Source: CAVUNY01 sp963843535
GTDB taxonomy: Bacteria; Chloroflexota; Anaerolineae; Anaerolineales; Anaerolineaceae
Direction: 5' to 3'
Assembly (NCBI GenBank): GCA_963843535.1
Contig: CAWJKU010000002.1
Span: 558,001 to 622,000, forward strand
DNA length: 64,000 nt
Shown: positions 25,335 to 34,034 of the stretch, one piece after another
Numbering within the stretch: position 1 is the first letter of the stretch
How the letters are laid out: the number at the start of each line of letters is the position of its first letter
Made by a program: the position numbers and the translations under genes
Notes under the pieces: generated by a model
The model's input: the letters and a program-made list of their open reading frames with translations, nothing else
The model's database searches: none
What the model was told of the DNA's origin: nothing

Positions 25335-27022
25335 GGGGTTTCACCGAGGCCTAATTCGGCCGGTCTGACCGCCCGCGAAAGGCGGTAATACACCACGTAA
25401 TCGCCAATCTGCTTTTTTAGCCAGCTTACACCTATCCGTTGAAATTCCAGCACCAATTTTTCATCCAGCGCCGGGTTATGGGTTGTGATATAGGCCGTCT
25501 TTTCGCTTTCCTCCAGAATGGCGTCATAGGGCGGGTAGCGGTTATCACGCGCCGTGTAGCGCAAATCTGCGTGGTACGGCAGCTGCGGCGAAAAGATTAA
25601 CTCTTCTTTGGATAAAAATGCGGTTGGATAAGCGACCCAATAATTGGTATACCCTCGGATTTCACCTTCATCTTTCAAGAATTGGATTAATTCGTCCTGG
25701 TAGCGAGTGTCAATTTGGGTTACAGAATTGAATTGTGTGGTTAACCCCGGCGGATTCTTTAATGCGCTCTCCAGCGTCCCCCATCCCTGGTAAAAAATCA
25801 GGGTCGAGAAAAGTATGACCTTCCATACGACCGCGATGTCCACGCGGCATATGGTATATGCCGCCGCGATGGACAGCGGGATGCTGAGCGGGAGAAAATA
25901 ACGCCCCGAAGGGTCAACCCCAAAAGAGGTCAAGATGAAACCTGCTGCCAGCACTACTGCCACCCCTATCAATAAAATCCCACCGGTTCGTGCCCTTCCG
26001 GTTGATTTCCGTAAACCATTCGCACTGACCAGAAAAATTCCTGCCCAACCGATTAAAGCAAAAGGCAGTAAGGGAACAGCCAGCCAGCGCACGTCCCAAG
26101 GAGGCCGAAGGCCTATGGATACCGTTCCACCCAGCAGAAAAAAACTGATGAAATGATTGAACGATCTGACCACCCATGGTTCCCTTTCTACCGCTACGGC
26201 TCCGCCAAAAAGCTCAGCAAACAGGCTCTGCCAGCCTTGCGAAAATGCGTAAATCCACCAGGGCGCCGCCCCTACCAGGAAGCCAATGACTGCCAGTCCG
26301 ATGAACCCCGCCGTTTTCCGCGCCTCGGATTGGTGAAATCCGCGAATTGCCCGGACGAGTAATAAAACAGCCGATGGGGCAGTGTAGATCAAGGTTAATC
26401 CATTTGCCCAAAGGCCCATCCCAGCCAACAGGCCCCATATCGCCCACAAGAGACCAGCGGACAATCCTGCAGAGCCCGAATCATGATTGGCTATGCGCAG
26501 CGCAAGCAGCAGGATGATATTACCGATCAACAGCGCTTCCCCATATCCTCCCAGACTGGCTGTGGTATATAAAGTCATATTCACGGTCGGCACTACCAAT
26601 AATGCCCCCGCGATCAGCCCAATCTTCCAATCTTTAAAAATTTCACCGCACAGTGCAATCGTAGATATAATCAATCCCAGATACAACACCATCTGTACCA
26701 GGCGAATGACCCACACTTGCTGTCCAAAAAGGATGAAACCGCCCGCTACCAGAAATGCATCCAGGCTGCCCATGTATGCCTGACCGTAAAAAAAGATTGG
26801 TCGTTCTCCCTGGAGAATATGGCGGGCCATTAAACCCACCACCGCTTCATCGGCATTAAATGGAAAAGCATTCATCGTCAGCAGCAAGATTTTCCATCCC
26901 GCTGCCGCAGCCAGGATGATCAGAAGTGGAACAAGTGGAGATGGTTGATATCTATGATGAATCCGCATTGGTAGCCTGAGCATTTTTATTTTAGCCGCAT
27001 GACAGATGGTTGGCAACCGCAT
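25331..27022 (-). CDS. GT39-like membrane glycosyltransferase
   Basis: About 563 residues, the first gene of the six-gene minus-strand GT-C run. A basic N-terminus precedes helix 1 (LVPLLIILAAAAGWKILLL). The first loop has FPFNADEAVVGLMARHIL, with the Asp-Glu pair typical of GT39-like enzymes, then YGQAYMGSLDAFL. A soluble C-terminal domain of about 130 residues carries TAYITTHNPALDEKL. The frame is open to 27076, where it would collide with the divergent start. I chose ATG 27022, which has AGGAG at the right spacing; 27037 and internal Mets near 26983-26968 are alternatives. Confidence 0.75.
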   Translation of the reverse strand: MRLPTICHAAKIKMLRLPMRIHHRYQPSPLVPLLIILAAAAGWKILLLTMNAFPFNADEAVVGLMARHILQGERPIFFYGQAYMGSLDAFLVAGGFILFGQQVWVIRLVQMVLYLGLIISTIALCGEIFKDWKIGLIAGALLVVPTVNMTLYTTASLGGYGEALLIGNIILLLALRIANHDSGSAGLSAGLLWAIWGLLAGMGLWANGLTLIYTAPSAVLLLVRAIRGFHQSEARKTAGFIGLAVIGFLVGAAPWWIYAFSQGWQSLFAELFGGAVAVEREPWVVRSFNHFISFFLLGGTVSIGLRPPWDVRWLAVPLLPFALIGWAGIFLVSANGLRKSTGRARTGGILLIGVAVVLAAGFILTSFGVDPSGRYFLPLSIPLSIAAAYTICRVDIAVVWKVILFSTLIFYQGWGTLESALKNPPGLTTQFNSVTQIDTRYQDELIQFLKDEGEIRGYTNYWVAYPTAFLSKEELIFSPQLPYHADLRYTARDNRYPPYDAILEESEKTAYITTHNPALDEKLVLEFQRIGVSWLKKQIGDYVVYYRLSRAVRPAELGLGETP

Positions 27023-27074
27023 GGCGCTCCTTACCATCGATTTGAAATGTGATTGTAAATAAGATACCAATATC

Positions 27075-28394
27075 ATGCCAACTTTGCGATTTTTTAAACA
27101 TAATTATCAGCTTGTCGACCTGCTCCTGATCGGGATGGTCGGCTTATTAACTTTTGCATATTGGCAAGGCGTCGCCGAAGTACCGTTTCATCCAGATGAG
27201 AGCACTTACCTTTTTATGTCCGCGGACTGGGAAGATTTTTTGACTCATCCTGCTGCATTGGCTTATCGACCTGAAAATCCGGGCATCCGTCAGATTTATC
27301 GTTTGCTTGATCCCCCCCTGGTGCGCTATCTGGTTGGCGCCGCGCGCGCCACTGCTGGTTTCCCTGCCCTGGTTTCAGATTGGAATTGGACGATATCCTG
27401 GGTCGAGAACGAACAGACCGGAGCATTGCCTGTCCACGATTTGCTGACTGCCGGCCGTTTTGGGCCAGCCGCGCTCTTTCCATTTTCTCTTTTGCTGATC
27501 TATTTCAGCGGCTGGCGATTAAGTGGCCGTTTTCTTGGTTGGAGCAGTATGCTGCTCCTGGCTACGAACTCATTGGTCTTGCTGCACACTCGCCGGGCGA
27601 TGGCAGAAGGTGGCCTGGTATTCACCATTTGCTTATTTATTGCCTTCCTTATATTCTGCCGTAAACGGCCCTGGTTAATTTCCATTCCCCTGGCATTGAT
27701 GGTCTGCGCCAAACATTCAACGCTGCCCCTGGCCATCATTGGGTTGATGGCGCTTTTTCTTTATGCCAGAAAGCCCATCCGTTGGAAGTCTCTCATCGCC
27801 CATTTTGCCAGGTTTGCCGCAATATTTTTGGTGATCTTTATTATCCTGAATCCAGTTTTCTGGGCTGAGCCCTCGCCCGCCGTTCAGGCTGCCCTGCAGG
27901 CCCGCCAGGATCTGTTAACTCGCCAGACGGTCGAATTTGGCCTCGCCCAACCCGAAGCTCTGTCGAATACCCCCTGGAAAGCGGCTTTATCCATTATCGC
28001 CAATTTATTTATCACGCCTCCGTCTATCGCCGATGTCGGCAATTACCTGGTCGAAACCAATGATACTGCCGGGATTTATCTGGCCAATCCGTTTCATGTT
28101 CTGTTCCGGGATATGATCTTTGGCGGCCTCCTGCTGGCATTATGCCTGATTGGGTTCTTTTATGCCATCAAGCATGCGCTTTCGGCAGGTTCACCTCAAC
28201 GCGAGCCACTGCTCCTGTTAATTTCAGCCACATTGATCCAATTCCTCACGTTGGTGTTCATGGTGACTCTTCCGTTCCAGCGTTACGTGGTGCCCCTGAT
28301 CCCTTTCAACTGCCTGTGGATTGGCTATTGTTTATTCTTGCTAAAGGAGAAATTAAAGAGCACTTTAAAACAAAGAGCGGCCTTATCTGATTAA
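27075..28394 (+). CDS. GT39/PMT-like membrane glycosyltransferase
   Basis: A 439-residue polytopic protein divergent from the six-gene GT-C run. The first loop has EVPFHPDESTYLFMSADWED, with the acidic Asp-Glu pair of GT39-type transferases, and RLLDPPLVRYLVGAAR, resembling the conserved Pro-Pro-Leu block. About nine helices follow; there is no large C-terminal soluble domain. No Shine-Dalgarno sequence is seen before ATG 27075, and a TAAGAT at 27060-27065 could give a near-leaderless message. The stop codon lies inside the terminator hairpin at 28372-28405. It probably works in the same glycan pathway as its divergent neighbours. Confidence 0.78.
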   Translation: MPTLRFFKHNYQLVDLLLIGMVGLLTFAYWQGVAEVPFHPDESTYLFMSADWEDFLTHPAALAYRPENPGIRQIYRLLDPPLVRYLVGAARATAGFPALVSDWNWTISWVENEQTGALPVHDLLTAGRFGPAALFPFSLLLIYFSGWRLSGRFLGWSSMLLLATNSLVLLHTRRAMAEGGLVFTICLFIAFLIFCRKRPWLISIPLALMVCAKHSTLPLAIIGLMALFLYARKPIRWKSLIAHFARFAAIFLVIFIILNPVFWAEPSPAVQAALQARQDLLTRQTVEFGLAQPEALSNTPWKAALSIIANLFITPPSIADVGNYLVETNDTAGIYLANPFHVLFRDMIFGGLLLALCLIGFFYAIKHALSAGSPQREPLLLLISATLIQFLTLVFMVTLPFQRYVVPLIPFNCLWIGYCLFLLKEKLKSTLKQRAALSD

Positions 28395-28405
28395 GGCCAC
28401 TCTTT
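28372..28405. terminator. Bidirectional hairpin terminator
   Basis: The 14-base arms AAAGAGCGGCCTTA and TAAGGCCACTCTTT pair with one mismatch around a six-base loop. The stop codon of the plus-strand GT gene is the first triplet of the right arm. The A/T-rich outer arms give a U-rich tail in both directions, serving the convergent GNAT gene as well. Confidence 0.65.
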
Positions 28406-28420
28406 GCGCCAGGATAGGTT

Positions 28421-29551
28421 CTAAATGGCTTTGCGATAAACGCGGTGGTTCTTATACGCTCTGCCGCCTAAATTTTCAAGATCACGCCTCATCTGGACCG
28501 CTGTTTCTGCCACCTGCGTGAGTTCGGCATGTTCGAATTGCTTGAATTCGCGGACGGTGTCTACCATTTCAGCCATCATGAGATAGTTACCCCCACGTCC
28601 TTGATATTCGGGAAGTACGCCCACTCCATTCAATGAGATCCAATTCGTTTTGCGCATCTCGAGCAGCAGATCGGCGATCGCCCAGGGATATAAATGCCCC
28701 CCATGGCGCTGCATGGCGGCTGAAAGGTCGTGAAAACCAAGCATAAAACCGACCACTTCCTCTTTACGGGTGATAATTTTTATTAATTTGGGATGGGCTA
28801 CGGTCAGTAGAGTATCCAGAATAAATTTAATTTCTTTTTCGGAAAACGGATAATATTCCCAGTTATTCACAAATGTGTTGTTATAAGCCTGGCCAATTTT
28901 ATTGGCCCATTTTTTCAAGTCGTTCTTCGATGTGAACCTTTGGACCTCAAAAGAATTGCGTTCCTTGACACGCTCGACCAGGGTATAAATTTTGCCCGGA
29001 AGCTGAAATACAGATTGAGAAATATAACAGGATACAAAATCCACTTCTTTTTCAAACCCATAATTTTCTACCAGAGCCCGGTAGTAGGGATAGTTGTAAT
29101 TCATCATATTCATCATCTGGCGCAGCTCATTGCCCTCAATCTGGATTCCATATCCATCGAAGGCGCTGAAACCTTTCGGCCCTACAATTTTATTTAAATT
29201 GCGTTGACGCGCCCATTCCGCCGCCCGATCAAATAAGGCATTGGCGACTTCCTGGTCATCGATCGAGTCAAATAGATAAAATACCGCCTGGGCAGATCCA
29301 TGCACCTTGTTGTACGGTTTGTTTTCCATGGCGGCGATGCGGCCCACGATTTGACCATCGCGTTTGGCCACAAAAAAATCAGCATCCGAATGCTCATGAA
29401 AGGGATGCTTCTCTTTATTCAACATCATCTTAACATCACTGATAAAAGGCGGGACCCACTGCGGACAATTTTTATACAGGTCGTAATGAAATTTCACAAA
29501 TTGATCTACTTGCTTTTTATCATGGGTATCAACCATCTCAATTTGCAACAT
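28421..29551 (-). CDS. GNAT-fold N-acyltransferase-like protein
   Basis: About 376 residues. The N-terminal half carries a GNAT signature (HSDADFFVAKRDGQIVGRIA, where the R-x-x-G-R-I/A segment corresponds to the acyl-CoA pyrophosphate loop). The second half has a further GNAT-like domain (GVLPEYQGRGGNYLMM). The overall length and GPKGFSAFDGYGIQIEG resemble a conserved family of unassigned N-acetyltransferases seen in Chloroflexota and Bacteroidota. The substrate is unknown. I chose ATG 29551 because CAGGAGG lies just upstream; the extra N-terminal residues of the longer frame are not family-like. It stands alone between a terminator and a divergent sugar operon. Confidence 0.78.
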   Translation of the reverse strand: MLQIEMVDTHDKKQVDQFVKFHYDLYKNCPQWVPPFISDVKMMLNKEKHPFHEHSDADFFVAKRDGQIVGRIAAMENKPYNKVHGSAQAVFYLFDSIDDQEVANALFDRAAEWARQRNLNKIVGPKGFSAFDGYGIQIEGNELRQMMNMMNYNYPYYRALVENYGFEKEVDFVSCYISQSVFQLPGKIYTLVERVKERNSFEVQRFTSKNDLKKWANKIGQAYNNTFVNNWEYYPFSEKEIKFILDTLLTVAHPKLIKIITRKEEVVGFMLGFHDLSAAMQRHGGHLYPWAIADLLLEMRKTNWISLNGVGVLPEYQGRGGNYLMMAEMVDTVREFKQFEHAELTQVAETAVQMRRDLENLGGRAYKNHRVYRKAI

Positions 29552-29666
29552 AGCCCGCCTCCTGGTTAAAATATAAAAAGATTTTTTGAGTATACACCCT
29601 ATTTTCATTTTCGCAATTGCCCAGGATGAGTTATACTTTTTTTATCAAAATTAAAGTGAGAAGGGT

Positions 29667-30707
29667 ATGCCGCAATCTATTTTGGACCACGAAATTCACC
29701 AACAACCGGAAGTGATTTCAGAGCTTCTGGAAAATGAAACTGCCGCCGTGATGCAAATCGCGAAATCAATCAGGCGTAAATTCAAGTACGTGATCATCGC
29801 AGCCCGCGGCACCTCGGACAATGCAGCCAGATATGCTCAATACCTTTTTGGCGTCCATAATCAGCTCCAGGTAGCGCTGGCAACACCTTCGTTGTTCACG
29901 ATGTATGATACTCCCCCTCTTTTGACCGGAGCACTGGTCATCGGGATCTCCCAGTCGGGCCAATCGCCCGATATCGTTTCGGTGCTAGCCGAGGGAAAAC
30001 GCCAGGGATGCCCGACACTGGCGATTACCAATGTACCGGATTCACCCCTGGCTCAATCGGCAGACTTCCTCATACCCTTACATGCCGGGGAAGAAAAAGC
30101 AGTAGCTGCCACGAAAACCTACACTTCTTCTCTGGCGGCGTTGGCAATGTTGTCATGCGGCCTTCAACCTGGCAGCGACCGGATGGAATACCTCAATCAC
30201 ATTCCAAAAGTCATGCGCACCGCATTAACCGATCTCAGCGGCGTGATGAAACGCTCAGAACGCTACCGCTATATGGGACATTGCGCCGTGATTGGGCGGG
30301 GTTTCAATTATGCCACTGCCTTCGAAATTGCCCTCAAAGTTAAAGAACTCACAAGGATCGTAGCGGAACCCTATTCATCCGCGGATTTCCGCCATGGCCC
30401 CATTGCCACCGTCACGCCTGGGTTTCCGGTAATTTTGGTAGCCCCAACGGGGGCGGTATCTCACGATATGCAGGAATTGATATCCGGGTTAATAAGAATG
30501 AACGCGGAAATGATTGTGATTTCTGATGATAGGCAGAAATATGAGGGGGCAAATTTCTTCCTGCCCATCCCTACCGGTTTGCCTGAGTGGCTGTCCCCGC
30601 TAGTTTCCGTGCTTCCCGGGCAGCTTTTTGCCTTATACCTGGCGGAGGCCAGGGGGCTGAATCCTGACCACCCGGTGGGCCTTCATAAAGTAACCGAGAC
30701 ATTATAA
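29667..30707 (+). CDS. Two-SIS-domain sugar-phosphate isomerase/deaminase (GlmS C-terminal-like)
   Basis: The 346-residue protein consists of two SIS domains like the isomerase half of GlmS but with no glutaminase domain. Sugar-phosphate-binding serines are visible in AARGTSDNAARYAQY and GISQSGQSPDIV, and the AVAATKTYTSSLAAL segment is conserved in GlmS/AgaS/NagB-II proteins. Without glutaminase it probably works in the catabolic direction, deaminating an amino-sugar phosphate or a fructosamine-type substrate. GAGAAGGG precedes the ATG and TATACT lies about 30 bases up. The DUF1537 kinase begins two bases after the stop and a GH4 glycosidase follows, defining a sugar-use operon. Confidence 0.85.
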   Translation: MPQSILDHEIHQQPEVISELLENETAAVMQIAKSIRRKFKYVIIAARGTSDNAARYAQYLFGVHNQLQVALATPSLFTMYDTPPLLTGALVIGISQSGQSPDIVSVLAEGKRQGCPTLAITNVPDSPLAQSADFLIPLHAGEEKAVAATKTYTSSLAALAMLSCGLQPGSDRMEYLNHIPKVMRTALTDLSGVMKRSERYRYMGHCAVIGRGFNYATAFEIALKVKELTRIVAEPYSSADFRHGPIATVTPGFPVILVAPTGAVSHDMQELISGLIRMNAEMIVISDDRQKYEGANFFLPIPTGLPEWLSPLVSVLPGQLFALYLAEARGLNPDHPVGLHKVTETL

Positions 30708-30708
30708 A

Positions 30709-32121
30709 ATGGCAGGTCTCGAAAAAGACGATACCCTCAATCAGCTGCCGTCAGAGTGGCCGCACGACTTGATGCCGGCAATCCAAAAAAACTTGGTCAA
30801 CAAGAATACCAAAATCGTTGTCTTGGATGACGATCCCACCGGCACCCAGACGGTACATCATGTTGCTGTATTAACCCGCTGGAACGTGGATGAATTGACG
30901 GAAGAGCTCAGTAAACCCTGTCCCGTTTTTTACCTGCTCACAAACTCCCGAGGCATGCAGCCTGAAGCCAGCCGCGCCTTGACCCTGGAAATTGGGCAAA
31001 ACCTGCGCCAGGCATCGCGGGTGGCTCACACCAAAATCGTCGCAATCAGCCGCAGCAATTCTACCCTGCGCGGTCATTTCCCCCTGGAAATAGAAGCGTT
31101 GGCCGAAGGGATGGGTGAAGAATTCGATGCCTGCCTGGTTATCCCATTCTTTCTGGAAGGCGGTCGTTTCACCATCCATAATATGCACTACGTGGCACAC
31201 GGTAATCTCCTGGTGCCCGCAGGCGAAACGGAATTTGCCCGAGACGCGACCTTTGGTTATCGCTCTTCAAATTTGTGTGATTGGGTACAGGAAAAAACCA
31301 AAAACAAAGTCCTTGCAAACCAGGTGGCAGGTTTATCGATTGATGATCTCCGCCTTGGCGGGCCTGACCAGATTCTGAAACAGCTTTCCAGGTTGAGCCA
31401 TGGACAAATGTGCATTGTCAATGCCGCAAGCTATCGAGATTTAGAGGTGCTGGTGCTCGCCTTGCTGCAGGCGGAAGAGATGGGAAAACGGTTCATATTT
31501 CGCACCGCTGCATCGTTTGTGCGGGTTCGCGCAGGAATTTCCCCCCAAAAACTGCTCGATCGCGCTGAGCTGAGCCAGCCCGGCGTCTTTGGAGGGATAA
31601 CCATCGTTGGCTCGCATGTCCCCCGAACATCCGAGCAATTGAGTGCCTTGCAATCGAGCTTTGCACTGGTTGAAGTAGAAATCCCGGTGCAAAGATTATT
31701 AGATCCCGATAGTCGCGTGGGAATAATCCAAAATTCGATCGAACAGATCACCGACGCCGTTCAGTCAGGCAAGGAGGTGCTGGTATACACCAGCCGGAAG
31801 TTAATCCAGGGAGTCGATGGGCGCCAGAGCCTGGAAATCAGCCGTCTGGTATCTTCCACCCTGATCGAAATTGTCAGGCAGCTTGAAATTCGACCGCGTT
31901 TCTTGATCGCCAAAGGCGGCATCACCAGCAGCGATATCGCCACCCAGGGTCTGCATGTCACCCGGGCGGAAGTAATGGGCCAGATTTTGCCCGGAATTCC
32001 TGTCTGGCGACTCGGTCCAGAGTCTAAATATCCCGGCTTGCCTTACGTCGTTTTTCCGGGAAATGTCGGAAACGAACAGGCGCTGGTTGAAATATTTAAG
32101 AAACTTGCCCCGAATTTATGA
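30709..32121 (+). CDS. Four-carbon acid sugar kinase family protein (DUF1537)
   Basis: A 470-residue protein with both halves of the OtnK/DUF1537 family. The N-terminal substrate domain has VVLDDDPTGTQTVHHVAVL and KIVAISRSNSTLRGHFPLE. The C-terminal nucleotide-binding domain has ARFLIAKGGITSSDIA-like sequence (FLIAKGGITSSDIATQGL) and PGNVGNEQAL. Characterised members phosphorylate threonate, erythronate or 2-oxo-tetronate in acid-sugar catabolism. The usual partners (PdxA2, LtnD-type dehydrogenase, aldolase) are absent; the gene sits between a SIS protein and a GH4 enzyme, so the substrate may be different. Translation is probably coupled to the SIS gene. Confidence 0.85.
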   Translation: MAGLEKDDTLNQLPSEWPHDLMPAIQKNLVNKNTKIVVLDDDPTGTQTVHHVAVLTRWNVDELTEELSKPCPVFYLLTNSRGMQPEASRALTLEIGQNLRQASRVAHTKIVAISRSNSTLRGHFPLEIEALAEGMGEEFDACLVIPFFLEGGRFTIHNMHYVAHGNLLVPAGETEFARDATFGYRSSNLCDWVQEKTKNKVLANQVAGLSIDDLRLGGPDQILKQLSRLSHGQMCIVNAASYRDLEVLVLALLQAEEMGKRFIFRTAASFVRVRAGISPQKLLDRAELSQPGVFGGITIVGSHVPRTSEQLSALQSSFALVEVEIPVQRLLDPDSRVGIIQNSIEQITDAVQSGKEVLVYTSRKLIQGVDGRQSLEISRLVSSTLIEIVRQLEIRPRFLIAKGGITSSDIATQGLHVTRAEVMGQILPGIPVWRLGPESKYPGLPYVVFPGNVGNEQALVEIFKKLAPNL

Positions 32122-32181
32122 ATTGCTTTAAAATATCGCAGCTACCAAAAAACTGAGCGATTCGGATAGCGGAGAAAAAAA

Positions 32182-33531
32182 ATGAAAATTGCATATTTAG
32201 GTGGGGGAAGCCGCCAATGGGCGCGCAATTTGATGATGGATCTGGCGCTCTGCCCGGATTTATCCGGCGAAGTCTACCTGTATGACATTGATTACGAAGC
32301 CGCCCAATTGAATGAAACCCTGGGAAATTTTCTACAAACCCGCCCAGGCGTCGTTTCCAAGTGGAAGTATCGGGTTGTGAAAACAATGGAAGAAGCGCTT
32401 TCCGGCGCCGATTTTGTCGTCGTTTCCATTCAACCTGCGCCATTAGAAGTTATGCGCGCCGAAATTGAGATTGCGGAAAAATATGGGTTGTATTTCCCCG
32501 TGGGTGATACGGCAGGTGCGCCGGGGTTGGTTCGGGGCATTCGCTCAGCACTGATTTATCGGAATTTCGCCCACCAGATTGCCGATATCTGCCCGAAAGC
32601 CTGGGTGATCAATTACACCAACCCGATGACAATTTGCACCCGCACTTTAACAAAAGTAGAACCACTTTTGAAAGTATTTGGCTGCTGTCATGAGGTCTTT
32701 GGAACACAGCATATTTTAGCCCGCGTCGTTTCTGAGAAATTCGGGATTCCGCTGCCTCAACGCTCAGAAATCCATGTAAATGTCATAGGCATCAATCATT
32801 TTACATTTGTGGATCGCGCCGAATACGAAGGTGTAGATATCCTTGCGCTGCTCAAAGAATATATCAGTGAGCCCGGCAAAATCAGACCATATTCTCGCGA
32901 GGAGGTTGAGGCCAAGAATAACTGGTTTCAGGACAACTGCCAGGTGAAATTCACCCTCTTTGACCGTCTTGGCGTTTTGCCTGCTGCCGGCGACCGCCAT
33001 CTGGTTGAGTTCTTGCCGGGTTTTATCCGTTCTCCTGAAGAGCTTTTCCGGTGGGGAATTATCCGCACCCCAGTTTCCTGGCGGATAGACCGCTACAAAC
33101 AGGCCCTACAAATGACCAAAGACTTGATCGGAGGCAGACAGGAAGTAAATATTCACCGCAGTGGAGAAGAAAGCATTCAACAAATGCTGGCTATCCTTGG
33201 TCAGGGAGACCTGGTGACCAACGTTAACCTTGAAAATAAGGGCCAAATCCCCAATTTACCGCTCAATGCTGTGGTAGAAACCAACGCTGTCTTCTCTCGC
33301 GACCAGATCCGACCAGTCACAGCCGGCAGGCTGCCAGATAGCATTCTCGGACTGGTGGAACGCCATGTTCGCAACCAGGAGATGATCATCGATGCCGCGT
33401 TAACCAGGGACAGGGACCTGGCTTTCCAGGCAGTATACGCCGATCCGGCGAGCACCTTGCCGGTTGACCAATCCTGGAAAATGTTCAGCGAAATGATTGC
33501 TGCCAGCGGTAATTATTTACCCGGCTGGTAA
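32182..33531 (+). CDS. Glycoside hydrolase family 4 (NAD/Mn-dependent) protein
   Basis: The 449-residue protein has an N-terminal Rossmann motif (MKIAYLGGGSRQWARNLM) and the GH4 core: DFVVVSIQPAPLEVM, the NYTNPMTICTRTL segment binding sugar phosphate, and GCCHEVFGTQ with the metal-binding Cys and His. GH4 enzymes cleave alpha- or beta-glycosides by an NAD-assisted oxidation-elimination mechanism. Whether the substrate is a free glycoside (AglA/galacturonidase-like) or a 6-phosphate cannot be told. It has GGAGA before the ATG. As third gene of the operon it probably releases the sugar handled by the SIS and DUF1537 proteins. The 60-base gap before it may allow separate control. Confidence 0.87.
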   Translation: MKIAYLGGGSRQWARNLMMDLALCPDLSGEVYLYDIDYEAAQLNETLGNFLQTRPGVVSKWKYRVVKTMEEALSGADFVVVSIQPAPLEVMRAEIEIAEKYGLYFPVGDTAGAPGLVRGIRSALIYRNFAHQIADICPKAWVINYTNPMTICTRTLTKVEPLLKVFGCCHEVFGTQHILARVVSEKFGIPLPQRSEIHVNVIGINHFTFVDRAEYEGVDILALLKEYISEPGKIRPYSREEVEAKNNWFQDNCQVKFTLFDRLGVLPAAGDRHLVEFLPGFIRSPEELFRWGIIRTPVSWRIDRYKQALQMTKDLIGGRQEVNIHRSGEESIQQMLAILGQGDLVTNVNLENKGQIPNLPLNAVVETNAVFSRDQIRPVTAGRLPDSILGLVERHVRNQEMIIDAALTRDRDLAFQAVYADPASTLPVDQSWKMFSEMIAASGNYLPGW

Positions 33532-33549
33532 AAAGAACTCACCCCCTGT

Positions 33550-33571
33550 GCCGCCCGGTTTTCCAGGCGGC
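33550..33571. terminator. Hairpin terminator between convergent GH4 and VanZ genes
   Basis: The arms GCCGCCCGG and CCAGGCGGC pair with a single internal C/A mismatch around a TTTT loop. On the plus strand the stem is followed by TTCTCATTTT. It lies 18 bases after the GH4 stop. Confidence 0.55.
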
Positions 33572-33574
33572 TTC

Positions 33575-33955
33575 TCATTTTAAAATCAATCGCCTCAATG
33601 GCGCTGACCAAAAGAAAAGGACCAAAGCGAACGATGATCCAAGAACATCGATTCCGACATCGATCAGGCTTGGATTCCGCCCGGAAACAAAAGCCTGGTG
33701 AAATTCATCGCTGGCAGCATACAATCCGCAGAAAAGCAGCACCCAAAAAAGATCCCATTTCTTTGCATACTGACTTCCTCGGATTAGTGCCAATGCCAGC
33801 ATCGCATAACCCGAAAAATGGGCGCACTTTTTTACCAGCCAGTCCCATGGGCCGATATTCGGGATCTGGTTTGAGGGTGTGGATGAGGCCCAAAATATTA
33901 CGATCATAATAATAATAGCCGGTATCCACCTTCGCAGCCATGAAACCCGTTTCAT
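33575..33955 (-). CDS. VanZ-family membrane protein
   Basis: About 126 residues with four hydrophobic helices. It has the VanZ-like pattern: FWASSTPSNQIP after helix 1, DWLVKKCAHFSGYAMLALAL (conserved Lys-x-x-His-Phe-x-x-Tyr), and DEFHQAFVSGRNPSLIDVGI (conserved Asp-Glu-x-x-Gln...Arg...Asp). VanZ proteins give teicoplanin resistance in some Gram-positives by an unknown route, but most homologues are not in resistance clusters. I chose ATG 33955 with GAGG upstream; a longer frame to 34042 would overlap the divergent gene. No van genes are near. Confidence 0.82.
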   Translation of the reverse strand: MKRVSWLRRWIPAIIIMIVIFWASSTPSNQIPNIGPWDWLVKKCAHFSGYAMLALALIRGSQYAKKWDLFWVLLFCGLYAASDEFHQAFVSGRNPSLIDVGIDVLGSSFALVLFFWSAPLRRLILK

Positions 33956-34034
33956 CGATTCGATTTCCTCGCCTGGATATGCTAAAATCGTGACCTGTTT
34001 ACTCAAATTTACAATGACAAAAGGTGATTCTACC

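Noticed and set aside
33575..33955. Vancomycin/teicoplanin resistance locus suggested by VanZ
   Set aside because: No vanHAX, vanRS or vanY gene is nearby, and VanZ-like proteins are common outside resistance clusters.
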